NCBI RefSeq assembly: GCF_014648075.1
Contig: NZ_BMQK01000026.1
Coordinates: 1 to 64,000 of the forward strand
DNA from: Streptomyces ruber
GTDB lineage: Bacteria > Actinomycetota > Actinomycetes > Streptomycetales > Streptomycetaceae
Direction: 5' to 3'
Length of the DNA: 64,000 bases
Shown here: positions 30,622-38,645 of the stretch, piece by piece
Layout: the number at the start of each line of letters is the position of its first letter
Position numbering within the stretch: position 1 is the stretch's first letter
Notes under the pieces: generated by a model
Database searches by the model: none
The model's input: the letters and a program-made list of their open reading frames with translations, nothing else
Told to the model about the DNA's origin: nothing
Made by a program: the position numbers and the translations under genes

Positions 30622-31319
30622 CCGAAGTCCGCGCGCATCGAGGCTGCCGCGGTGCCCAGCTCCGGCTCATCACCGCTTCCCGCTTCAGGCAATGAGGGGT
30701 CGGTGAACGTTACCGTGTGAGCGACACCGAGCAGGATGTTCCTGTAGTCGTCGGCGGACTCGACAGAGGACGTCACCATCTGAAGCATGATGATGTCGGA
30801 AGTGCCGGTTCCCGTCAGCGCGACCGTACCCTGCCAGACCTGCCCCTGCGGAGGCGCGTCACTTCCCTCGGACGGCCGGCCCGGAGCGGTGACGTTGCGC
30901 TTCCTCTCGGCGAGGAATCCGGTACCAGACGGCAACACCAGCGGCCGCATGCCCTCGTCGGGCCTATCCGCGGCCGTACCCGCCAGACTGGCGACGACCA
31001 GTTCGGCGTTGCTTTCCGATGCCGGGACGGTCGAGATAGTGAGCACGGAGAACACGATGCTACCTGCGTCGTCCGGGTGGAAACCGAGAAGACAGGCCTG
31101 CACACGGTGCGCGTTCAGCGAAGTGACGACACCGGCGTAGAACCGCAGCACTTCTTCCGCACGGTCGCGCATTTCGTCCGGCAGGCCGAGCATCTGCCGA
31201 ACCAGCCCCGTGACCCGCTCCACCGGAGGATTCAAGTCCATCTGCAGGTAGCCGTGCGGAATCGCGTACCAGAAAGCTGGCTCCTGCTGGCCAGCCGCCT
31301 CCGTTCTGCGTTCGGGCAC
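30618..31319 (-). CDS. ESX-neighbourhood protein, unknown
   Basis: The 233-residue soluble protein has no signal peptide or membrane helix. It shows alternating helix and strand segments (FWYAIPHGYLQMDLNPPVER, then VTGLVRQMLGLPDEMRDRAE and a GSIVFSVLTISTVPAS strand region). The family was not recognised; proteins of this look occur beside WXG genes in Streptomyces. The GTG at 31319 lies 7 nt after AAAGGCGG; a TTG at 31337 is a longer alternative. It lies between the WXG-domain gene and a membrane gene and overlaps the latter by 4 nt, so it could be a cytoplasmic chaperone, though this is only inferred. Confidence 0.55.
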   Translation of the reverse strand: MPERRTEAAGQQEPAFWYAIPHGYLQMDLNPPVERVTGLVRQMLGLPDEMRDRAEEVLRFYAGVVTSLNAHRVQACLLGFHPDDAGSIVFSVLTISTVPASESNAELVVASLAGTAADRPDEGMRPLVLPSGTGFLAERKRNVTAPGRPSEGSDAPPQGQVWQGTVALTGTGTSDIIMLQMVTSSVESADDYRNILLGVAHTVTFTDPSLPEAGSGDEPELGTAAASMRADFG

Positions 31320-31355
31320 TGGGGGTCCGCCTTTCAAAAGATGTAGCGATGTGCG

Positions 31356-32648
31356 TCATACGAGGTTCAGCAGCCCCGCGAGGCCGTAGAGGCCGGCCCC
31401 GCCCTTGACGAACTCCGCGGCGTTGTGGGCATCGCCTTCCTTCGGCAGCACCCCTTCGGCTTCCAAGGAGGACACGACATTCGCCGCGACATTCAGGCCG
31501 TTAGCGCTGATGTCGCCCATCAGCTTGACCGAACCGGTAGCACTCGCGGCTGCTGCCGCCCATGCCTCGTCGGCTCCGGTCCTGGCGCTCGTCTTGAACA
31601 CATGGCCGAACTCCCGGACGAATTCGGTCGCCTTTTCCGTGTTCTTCACCGCTACGCCCATGTTGTCGGCCATCCGCAACCCGTCGGCTAGTTCCCGCCC
31701 TGCTGTACCGAGCGCCTTTCCACCGGGAAACATGCCGAGTGCGTCACCTCCGAACGAGGCATAGGCAGAGAAGGTGTCCATGTTCCACCCGAATTTGTCT
31801 CCCCACGGCAGGAGAGCCGCTCTGAAGTCGGGGTCGGCGAAGTTCTTGCTCATGGAAGCCGCGCTAGCCACCAGGGCAATGCCGGCGAACACTGGCGCAA
31901 GCGGGGTCGGGAAGAGGGCGAGCAGACCTGCGATGGCGCCGATGGTTCCCGCGTGTTCCAGCAGGAACTCGCCCGTTGCCTTGATGCCGTCCCAGATGGC
32001 ATCGACGGCCTTGCTCAGCCAGCCCGGCTCCTTCGGTGCCAGTTTGTCAGTCGCGTCATCGAGCGACTTGGCTACTGCCTCGGCGCTGTCCGAGTGGGTA
32101 GTCTGCAGTTCCCGGGCCTTCGCGATGACGTCGTCGTACTCGCCATTGGCCCTGCTGAGTGCGGCGGCCGCTTCATTGAGGCTGCGCTCAGCGGCCCGCA
32201 GTCGCGCCGTCGCCGCGTTGGCCTCCTCCTGTGAGGGGAACTGCTGGCCGGCGAGCCCCAGGTCCGGGTGCTTCTCGGCCTCGGCGTACCGCTCCTTGGC
32301 CGATGCGATCGCCGACTTCTTCTCAGCCGCCGCATCGTCGTACTTCTTCGCCAGTTCGCGGTTCGAGGTCAGGTGACCGTCCCAGTTACCCAGCTGAGTC
32401 GCAGCCTTCTCGAGCGATCGGGCAGCGTTCTTGATGTAGGTCGGCAGCTCGCCGTCGATCGCTTCACGAAACGCCTTCGCCGCGTCCCCTTCCCAGTAAC
32501 TGCTCTCACCGATCAGCTTGTCGAGCTGGGTGTGGCAGCTGCGCAGCGCGGTAGCGGCCGCGCTCACCTTCTGCTTCAGGGCGTGAACCTCACTGGGTAT
32601 TCCAGGTACGGGATTCCAACCCAGGTTCGGATAAGGGTTGACCGCCAT
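31356..32648 (-). CDS. WXG-type domain protein with hydrophobic C-terminal region, putative ESX substrate
   Basis: The 430-residue product starts MAVNPYPNLGWNPVPG and has a long coiled helical region (about 20-210) with a WEGDAAKAF turn near residue 52. A hydrophobic Ala/Gly-rich segment (about 228-262; AGTIGAIAGLLALFPTPLAP) and a further helical tail follow. This is the layout of ESX/LXG-like secreted proteins with a membrane-active segment. No catalytic motif is visible. Its ATG overlaps the TAA of the preceding small WXG gene by one base (TAATG), so the two are translationally coupled and may be exported as a pair. Confidence 0.7.
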   Translation of the reverse strand: MAVNPYPNLGWNPVPGIPSEVHALKQKVSAAATALRSCHTQLDKLIGESSYWEGDAAKAFREAIDGELPTYIKNAARSLEKAATQLGNWDGHLTSNRELAKKYDDAAAEKKSAIASAKERYAEAEKHPDLGLAGQQFPSQEEANAATARLRAAERSLNEAAAALSRANGEYDDVIAKARELQTTHSDSAEAVAKSLDDATDKLAPKEPGWLSKAVDAIWDGIKATGEFLLEHAGTIGAIAGLLALFPTPLAPVFAGIALVASAASMSKNFADPDFRAALLPWGDKFGWNMDTFSAYASFGGDALGMFPGGKALGTAGRELADGLRMADNMGVAVKNTEKATEFVREFGHVFKTSARTGADEAWAAAAASATGSVKLMGDISANGLNVAANVVSSLEAEGVLPKEGDAHNAAEFVKGGAGLYGLAGLLNLV

Positions 32649-32974
32649 TACTTCGCGCCTCCCTGTCCGGATGTTGCTTGCTCCGCCATGTCCTTGAATG
32701 CCTTCTGCAGAGCGTCCTCGACCTCTTCGTAGGCCTTCTTGTTTGACTTCACGCCTTCGCTGACGGCCTCAACCATTTCCTTGGTCTGCTCGGCCCCGTA
32801 CTTCCAACGGTCCTGGAACCCGTCACAAGCCTCATCGAGACGCGCAGTTCCGATCTGGTCGGCACGGACATGAGCGAGAGCCGTCCGCGCCTCGTTCAGA
32901 TCCCTGACGCACCCCTCGAGCGCTCTGAGGAACTGCCCCAGTTGATCCGTATCCGTCTTGAAGTGATCCCCCAT
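32648..32974 (-). CDS. Small WXG100-like protein
   Basis: The 108-residue helical protein has the size and helix-turn-helix look of the WXG100 family, with a DRWKYGAEQTKEM turn in the middle and no signal peptide. The ATG at 32974 follows GGGAG by about 7 nt; a TTG directly before it is less likely. It is the first gene of an overlapping minus-strand block that continues to 29974. It is probably the co-secreted partner or chaperone of the 430-residue WXG-type protein. Confidence 0.7.
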   Translation of the reverse strand: MGDHFKTDTDQLGQFLRALEGCVRDLNEARTALAHVRADQIGTARLDEACDGFQDRWKYGAEQTKEMVEAVSEGVKSNKKAYEEVEDALQKAFKDMAEQATSGQGGAK

Positions 32975-33810
32975 CAAATTGCTCCCACGTTGGCAGAGAA
33001 TAAGCGGACTTACGATGCACGCGGGCCCGAACTAGGTCTCGGCGCCGGCAATGAAGACATCGGGCACAGCGGCACGGCTGAAGTGGGGGCCGAGACGTGT
33101 CTGCCAGTGGCATGCGGTGGCGGCACCGATCACAGAAGTGGAATGAGAACGCCAAGCGGTGACACGGCCCCCGTCGGGCGACGATTGCTCATACGGATTC
33201 ACGCCGTCTGATGTGCCAGGCCGCAGATACGGCATGTCTTCCCGCTCCCCCGTGAGAACCGGCTCGATCAAGTAGTCGCCCTCTTAGCTGGAGCAACGCT
33301 CGGCTGGCCGGCTCGGTCTCATCGTGCTCGGCGCAGGATACGACAGGCCATGACAGCCGCTGACCACCAGGGTCCGATGACGGCAAGAGATCGTGAAGAT
33401 ATTGCGAACGTGAAGAGATGATGGCGTCCGATCCTCAGTGCGGCACCGGCCCGAGGTCGACGGGGACTCGAAACCCACATCCTCGGCACCCAGCTGCTCA
33501 AGGTCGACCATTCTCTCCAAGCGGCGGTTGCCAGGCCGACGCGGCGTAGCCGCTGCCGGTCATTGCTGCCCCATGACCCGATGGAGAGGAGGAAGAGAAT
33601 GAAGAGCAGCTTCATGCCGTCTACTACACCAGCAGCTGTACCGACGAGAGCAATTGCTCGAGCGGCGCAAGCCCGCGCGAGCACGTTGCTTGAAAGAGAT
33701 ACGCAGAAGACCCGTGCGCCACGTGCGATGGCTCGCCCATACACGTGCGCTGCGCTTCCACCGATATTCTGAAGCGGTGATCAGGTGGCCACCGTTCACT
33801 GGAGACGACT
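32975..33810. other. 836-nt region with no confident gene, possible decayed sequence
   Basis: Several short frames overlap on both strands, and none has clear Streptomyces codon bias. The best is on the minus strand, from ATG 33615 to a stop at 33319. It encodes about 98 residues with two hydrophobic stretches (KLLFILFLLSIGSWG and FTFAISSRSLAVIGPWW). It could be a decayed small membrane protein or a frameshifted relic of the neighbouring family. A second minus-strand frame at 33032-33271 has no homology signal. The region also holds the promoter of the operon starting at 32974. Confidence 0.4.
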
Positions 33811-35226
33811 CTATTTGCCTCCCGACTCAACAGCATCGGGCGCGAGGTTGAAGTGAGGGTTTGCTCCCACGAGCACACTGAGCAGGCCGGTGATTGCAAC
33901 AGCCCAGCGCCATCCAGGGGCGAGGTCGAACGTGAGGAGGCCAGCGCAGGCAGCAGTCACGACGTAGCAACCAAAGAGTGTCGCGGACGTGGAGAGCAGC
34001 CACTTGGCACGGGGATCCCACACACGCAGAGGATGCGTCCGCTCGGCTGGACCATCCATCTTTCCTACGGAAACACCCGCCGTTCTCAGCGCCATCGCCT
34101 TATTGACGTTCAGCATTCCGTGCATCACCCAGCCGCTGTCGAAGACCAGCGCCGCTGGTGTCCTCTTCACAGAGAGGCGCCCACCCCGCGTTCCCCGACT
34201 CGCGTCCCAGCACAACCAGAGCCGCTGGCCTCGAAGGGCCTCTGGCGGCCCAGGCTCGTCGATCTCCGTGAGGAAGTGCACCCACCCGCTGCCGGTATGG
34301 ACTTCGAGGTACCTGCCCTTGGCCGGCTCCCCTCGCCCCCCTGCCTCATCATGGTGGTACTGTCCCATCCGCGTGTACTGCCCACGAATGGCCCTGTCCG
34401 TTTGATTCATTCGAGAGAATGCGCGGAACCCGTGTCGCCTATGGACATCGTTGAGGACAGCGAGAACTCCGAGAGCCCACAAGACGACAAGTCCCCAGCG
34501 CATATATGCGGGCATTGTCTCTCCCCGCAACTCCGGACCGAGTCGGCGCTCATCTCCCGCCACGGCTCCTAGGTTCGGCTGGGAGGGGGCATACAGCACT
34601 TGTACCTCATCACCGGGGCGCGGGCGTTCATATGTTTCCGTTTTGACAGTCGCCGAAACCGGACTAGTCGACGCGGCACCGGGAAGCTGAACGACTACTG
34701 TCGCTACGTAAGGGTCCCTACCGGTTCGAGAAAGTTGGCGCACATCACTTACTTTTTCTGCCTGCACCCAGGCGAACTCGGCACCGGAATCGTGCAGGCG
34801 CTGTACCAGGCTTGATCGTTGGGGTTCCCCCACACCCAGTGCAACAACTCCTACAATCGCTGTGCAGACACCAACGCCCCAGAGAATCGCTCGCTGCTGC
34901 TGCCCACGCCGCGACGGGAGAAGGCGCGGCACATCAGGCAAGTCGGGCCCGGCTTCCAGAGCCCCCTCGCCCATCTCGGAGAATTCGGCCGCGACGATCT
35001 CCTTAAACGGACGCCATCCCCCTGCGCGCCTCTGCTGCACAAAGAGCAATATAACGCAAGCAAGCGCACACCCGAGAGCCAGCAGAATTGCCATCCTGCG
35101 CGGCTCTGGATCTTTATTGAACAGCCATAGCGCCGGCACAAGGGCCATCACCAAGAATGCCGCGCCCGCGCATACCCTTCTTACTCTGGACGCCCTAGTG
35201 TCCATGAGCGCGCTATCGATCCGCAT
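33811..35226 (-). CDS. Large DUF3592-like multi-pass membrane protein
   Basis: The 471-residue product has about six hydrophobic helices: two at the N-terminus (FLVMALVPALWLF; MAILLALGCALACVILLF), one near 110, one near 245 and two at the C-terminus. Two exposed segments lie between them; the first, with KVSDVRQLSRTGRDPYVATV and RPRPGDEVQVLYAPSQP, resembles DUF3592 domains. The ATG at 35226 overlaps the stop of the preceding WXG-domain gene as TGATG, so translation is coupled. It may anchor or neutralise the partner protein at the membrane. The function is unknown. Confidence 0.6.
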   Translation of the reverse strand: MRIDSALMDTRASRVRRVCAGAAFLVMALVPALWLFNKDPEPRRMAILLALGCALACVILLFVQQRRAGGWRPFKEIVAAEFSEMGEGALEAGPDLPDVPRLLPSRRGQQQRAILWGVGVCTAIVGVVALGVGEPQRSSLVQRLHDSGAEFAWVQAEKVSDVRQLSRTGRDPYVATVVVQLPGAASTSPVSATVKTETYERPRPGDEVQVLYAPSQPNLGAVAGDERRLGPELRGETMPAYMRWGLVVLWALGVLAVLNDVHRRHGFRAFSRMNQTDRAIRGQYTRMGQYHHDEAGGRGEPAKGRYLEVHTGSGWVHFLTEIDEPGPPEALRGQRLWLCWDASRGTRGGRLSVKRTPAALVFDSGWVMHGMLNVNKAMALRTAGVSVGKMDGPAERTHPLRVWDPRAKWLLSTSATLFGCYVVTAACAGLLTFDLAPGWRWAVAITGLLSVLVGANPHFNLAPDAVESGGK

Positions 35227-36350
35227 CAGCCAAAATCCTCGCGAATCCTGTCCATAGCCGATCCACGCTCTCCTGCTACTCTCCTCGCCGCACTCTCTTT
35301 CCCGTCTTGCGCGCCTTCTTCAACATCCGACACCCCGTCCTTTGCGTAATTCGCAGCAACACCGCTGATCAGCGGTGTGCTGGAAGCGAAGGCGGTATCG
35401 ATCGCGAACTGCTCGTGTTCTGGCCGATCCTGACTGTAGGCGAAGTCATTCTCGTTCCTCACGCCGCGAGCTATGTCATCGAATCCCCGATCAAATGCTC
35501 GCGCTCCACCCGCAGCACCGCCCGCAGCACCCCCAGCAATACCTGCGATCACAGTTTGCTCGAGGTTGAAGTCCTCACCCTTACGCGCATTATCGACAGT
35601 GTCCCCGGCCATCACGCCTGCCGCACCACCAACAGCGTTACTGACTATCTCTTTGCCGCCCACGGCTGTTACGGCTTTGCTCGCTGCAGTGCCAACCGTC
35701 GCACCGGCGAGGCCACCGATCATGTTCGTCTGTACTTCCCAGCCCTTACCGCTGAGCTGGCTAGTAATCATTCCTCCTGCAGTTCCACCAGCCCAGTTGA
35801 GCAGGCCCTCGGCTATGATTTTCCCAGGCTTCCCCGCGTTATAAAGCCGCCGGAAGATGTTGGAGATGCCTCTCAGTAGTCGACCGAGTCGACCAGCGGC
35901 ATCAAGAGCCCTGGTAACCAGCATCGTGACTCGCGCGGTACCTGCGGCTGCCGACACGCCCAGCGTAAAGAACGACATTCCCACCGAGACGGCAACAGAA
36001 ATTCCTATTTCCACATAAATGTCATGAATTTCCTTGTTGACCTCACGGATGCTGTCTGCGGCTTCCTCGAGACCCTTGGCAGCCTCTTCGAAGTCAACGG
36101 TCACATCACGCACTGCAACCGCGAAATCGTCCCAGTGTTTTTCGAAAGCGTTGGCGGCCTCCCCACGCCACGTATCTCCGACTGTTCTCTTGACTTCCTT
36201 GTCCAGATCCCTGACGAGACCTTCGACGTCGGTCTTCAGCTTGCGCCAAGCTGCGGCGGCTGCTTCCAACTCGTCCGGACGCCCACCGGGGTTGATGACC
36301 TCGATGCCGAGTTCAATAATCTCCTCGGCTGCCGACTCATTGCCACTCAC
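35226..36350 (-). CDS. WXG100-domain protein with glycine-zipper C-terminus, putative ESX effector
   Basis: The 374-residue product has an N-terminal WXG100-type helical hairpin (about 20-115) with the turn DTWRGEAANAFEKHW. A hydrophobic helix (about 118-140) and a long Gly/Ala-rich region follow, with repeated GGxAGxxxG glycine-zipper motifs (AVGGAAGVMAGDTVDNARKG; IAGIAGGAAGGAAGG), suggesting membrane insertion or pore formation. No catalytic toxin motif is visible. The GTG start overlaps the preceding gene as GTGA, and the following membrane-protein gene overlaps it in turn. These three genes form a tight unit. Confidence 0.7.
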   Translation of the reverse strand: MSGNESAAEEIIELGIEVINPGGRPDELEAAAAAWRKLKTDVEGLVRDLDKEVKRTVGDTWRGEAANAFEKHWDDFAVAVRDVTVDFEEAAKGLEEAADSIREVNKEIHDIYVEIGISVAVSVGMSFFTLGVSAAAGTARVTMLVTRALDAAGRLGRLLRGISNIFRRLYNAGKPGKIIAEGLLNWAGGTAGGMITSQLSGKGWEVQTNMIGGLAGATVGTAASKAVTAVGGKEIVSNAVGGAAGVMAGDTVDNARKGEDFNLEQTVIAGIAGGAAGGAAGGARAFDRGFDDIARGVRNENDFAYSQDRPEHEQFAIDTAFASSTPLISGVAANYAKDGVSDVEEGAQDGKESAARRVAGERGSAMDRIREDFG

Positions 36351-36685
36351 TTCTGTCCACCGCCAGGCTTGCCGAACAGGGCCGCAAGGTCACCATCGGT
36401 CACCTCTGTATCGCGGTTCACTTTCCTGAGGGCATCCGCGATCGCATCCAAATGTTCATGAACGACCCGCATCGCAGCAGCGACATCAGTGGAATAGCCA
36501 ATGTAGGCAGATGTCACCTCTTTTGATTCGGTGAGGACACCGAAACCATCGCTGATGGCTTCCCCTCCTGTCGCTTCTTGGAACTCCTTGAGATATGCAC
36601 GCAGGTCGTACGCGTATAGCTCGAACTTACGCGCCAAGTTCCTTCCCGCTCCGGGGTCGTAGAACGAAGTCTCACCGTCAGACAC
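36347..36685 (-). CDS. Small Esx-like helical protein
   Basis: The 112-residue protein is a predicted helical pair (AGRNLARKFELYAYDLRAYL; TDVAAAMRVVHEHLDAIADA) of WXG100 size but without a W-x-G. It starts with GTG at 36685. It is the first gene of a three-gene overlapping unit with a WXG-domain protein and a membrane protein. It probably forms a heterodimer with the WXG domain encoded next, as in other ESX pairs. The partner assignment is inference. Confidence 0.65.
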   Translation of the reverse strand: MSDGETSFYDPGAGRNLARKFELYAYDLRAYLKEFQEATGGEAISDGFGVLTESKEVTSAYIGYSTDVAAAMRVVHEHLDAIADALRKVNRDTEVTDGDLAALFGKPGGGQK

Positions 36686-37012
36686 TCCCGCTGCCCTCTT
36701 CTGTGCGTGTTGTAGGACCTAAGGCGATAGGTGCTTGCCGCACCATTGCGCAGTGAGTTCGCACCATCTACTCCATCTCTCCCCTATGCCAACGATGCCG
36801 ACGACGAGACGATCAGATCCATTGAGGTAGATACCCTTTCGTTCTCTGGTTACTGCGCTGCGCTGTCGGTGTCTCCGGGCGCCTTGCCCTACAGCTGCCT
36901 CGAAGCAGCCAGCCCTCCCCGTGGGCGCGTGCTGGGGTACCCGTCGTCGTAATAGCTCAGTAGGGGAAACGCACTGCCGTACCCATGGTCTGATGTGACA
37001 ACGGGTACGGCC

Positions 37013-37032
37013 GCGCGCTTACGCGCTTTTTT
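37013..37032 (+). terminator. Short stem with T-tract, plus-strand orientation
   Basis: GCGCG (37013-37017) pairs with CGCGC (37022-37026) around CTTA and is followed by TTTTTT. T-tracts are rare in this genome, so the signal stands out. The closest plus-strand gene ends at 29288, so it may stop antisense transcription entering the mycosin gene. Confidence 0.4.
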
Positions 37033-37129
37033 GCCTCGATCGAGGGATGCGGTGAGATTTCGAGCCATGGCTCGGCTCGGTTGGAGTGTTGAGGTTGACC
37101 GCGCCCCGCGACAGGCGATCGGTTATGCC

Positions 37130-37162
37130 GCGCGAGGTGCCGGGAACAGTGGCACCTCGCGC
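37130..37162 (-). terminator. Mycosin operon terminator
   Basis: GCGCGAGGTGCC (37130-37141) pairs perfectly with GGCACCTCGCGC (37151-37162) around a 9-nt loop, 69 nt past the stop of the mycosin gene. It would end the minus-strand transcript of the ESX core. Confidence 0.8.
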
Positions 37163-37230
37163 TTGGCAGACGTGACAGTCAGGGAAGCAGGGGCGCGCTG
37201 TCCGCTTACCGGTCGGTCGGAAGGTCGCCT

Positions 37231-38574
37231 TTACTGTCCTTGGCGCGGGGGCTGGCCATAGGGGTTGGGATACTGCTGTGAGACTCCGGGCGAAGCAGGG
37301 TAGTCCTGGTGGGAGTACGGCTGATGCCCCGTCGGAGGCTGGGGCGGGTAGCCAGCGCCCGGGGGAGGATTCCCACCGCCCGGGCCGCCGGAGCCGGGGC
37401 CGCCGCGGTTGCGGCGACTGCGAAGTATTACCAGCACGATGGTGATGACGACCACGATGGCTGCTGCAAAGCCGACGACGAGGACTCCGCTGGAGGACGG
37501 TTTCTCGTTCTTCTTGGCCTTTTTCGCGGCCTCGTCCTCAGATATGCTACTGTCGCTCGACGAATTGGGTGACGCGGCACTAGCAAGAGGGCCTTCCTCG
37601 GGCCCCTTTGAAATATCCATCGTCAACGCCGAACCGGGGCGGGCAATACCATAGCCCAACTCATCGTCCGGAGCCTCCTTGCCCTCATGATGCAGGAAGG
37701 ACGCCGACTTGATTAGGCGATTGATGACTTGACCTGCGGTTAGGTCAGGATACTCGGAACGCACCAGGGCGGCGATGGCGGATACATAGGCAGTGGCGTC
37801 AGATGTCCCGCTGGCCGTTCCGTAACCGTTGGGCATCGTGGAGTCCGCTACTGGAATATTGACTCCAGGAGCGGAGAGGGTGACGCCCTCTCCGGTGTTC
37901 GAGTTACTCCAGGGGTTCAAATTCTCATCGAGGGCGGTCACGGCTACGACGCCCGGTAGCGCGGCGGGGTAATTAACCGTTCCGGCATCATTACCCGTGC
38001 CCGCCACGACTACGACATCATGCTCCTGGGCGTAAGCGATCGCCTCTGCCCCATCTGAGCCAGGGTACGAGTTAGCGTCATTGAATGAGAGGTTAATAAC
38101 TTCGGCGCCTTGGTCCACTGCATAGCGGACTCCTTGAGGCCAGGTCTTCGCATCCATTTCTCCGCCTGCGTCAACACGTACAGGCAAAATTTTAGACTCC
38201 GGCGCAAGACCCATCACTCCCGCGGAGTTGTTCGTCCCATGGCCGTGACCAGCGATGAGACTTGCCATACCTGTCCCGTGCCCATCGCTGTCCTCGTGAG
38301 GATCGCTGCCGGTGAAGTCCTTGCCCGGCAGCACTTGGCCTGTGAGGTCGGGGTGAGTGGCATCGACTCCAGTATCGACAACGGCTACGGTTACGCCTTC
38401 TCCGCGGGAGGTCTCCCAGACCTTCTCGGCGTCGTACACCATCAGAGGCCACTGTGCGTCCCGGACAGCGTCCGCTGACGCAACGGGGGCTGCAGTGAGG
38501 AGCAAGGCTCCCGTCAACGCCACGACGCCTGTCGCGGACCAGACTCGCTTGAGACTCAATGCCTTGCTCCTCAC
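37231..38574 (-). CDS. Mycosin-type subtilisin protease (second MycP)
   Basis: This 447-residue S8 serine protease is membrane-anchored and exposed outside the cytoplasm. It has an N-terminal signal sequence (about 1-35), a catalytic Asp67 (AVVDTGVD), His99 (DGHGTGMA), oxyanion Asn195 (AGTGND) and Ser258 (SGTSDAT), then a transmembrane helix (about 366-388) and a Pro/Gly/Gln-rich tail. The usual Pro after the catalytic Ser (GTSxAxP) is Tyr here, and the protein has no cysteine, unlike the other mycosin at 40745. The ATG is near 38574. It lies 71 nt downstream of the Gly-rich WXG-type gene and may process that protein. Confidence 0.9.
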   Translation of the reverse strand: MRSKALSLKRVWSATGVVALTGALLLTAAPVASADAVRDAQWPLMVYDAEKVWETSRGEGVTVAVVDTGVDATHPDLTGQVLPGKDFTGSDPHEDSDGHGTGMASLIAGHGHGTNNSAGVMGLAPESKILPVRVDAGGEMDAKTWPQGVRYAVDQGAEVINLSFNDANSYPGSDGAEAIAYAQEHDVVVVAGTGNDAGTVNYPAALPGVVAVTALDENLNPWSNSNTGEGVTLSAPGVNIPVADSTMPNGYGTASGTSDATAYVSAIAALVRSEYPDLTAGQVINRLIKSASFLHHEGKEAPDDELGYGIARPGSALTMDISKGPEEGPLASAASPNSSSDSSISEDEAAKKAKKNEKPSSSGVLVVGFAAAIVVVITIVLVILRSRRNRGGPGSGGPGGGNPPPGAGYPPQPPTGHQPYSHQDYPASPGVSQQYPNPYGQPPRQGQ

Positions 38575-38645
38575 TCGGTTTGGCTGGGCACATCAGCCCT
38601 TATATATGGGCAGAAGACGCCATCCCGTCCAGCCCATCTGCATAC

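Larger units (their letters stand above)
36686..37230. other. Intergenic region between an ESX-linked operon and a mycosin gene
   Basis: No gene is supported in these 545 nt. The left part must hold the promoter of the operon starting at 36685. The right part holds the mycosin terminator (37130-37162). A GCGCG-CTTA-CGCGC stem followed by six T residues (37013-37032) looks like a plus-strand intrinsic terminator, although no plus-strand gene precedes it. Confidence 0.6.

Noticed and set aside
30618..31319. EspG-type ESX chaperone
   Set aside because: Position and size would fit, but no EspG sequence feature could be recognised, so the gene is left as unknown.
36950..37020. TAGCTCAGTAGGGG looked like a tRNA D-arm
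   Set aside because: No T-loop GTTCNANNC, acceptor stem or anticodon stem can be laid out around it.
28500..38600. Integrated mobile element
   Set aside because: The block is AT-richer and variable-looking, but no integrase, transposase, tRNA attachment site or flanking direct repeats were seen.
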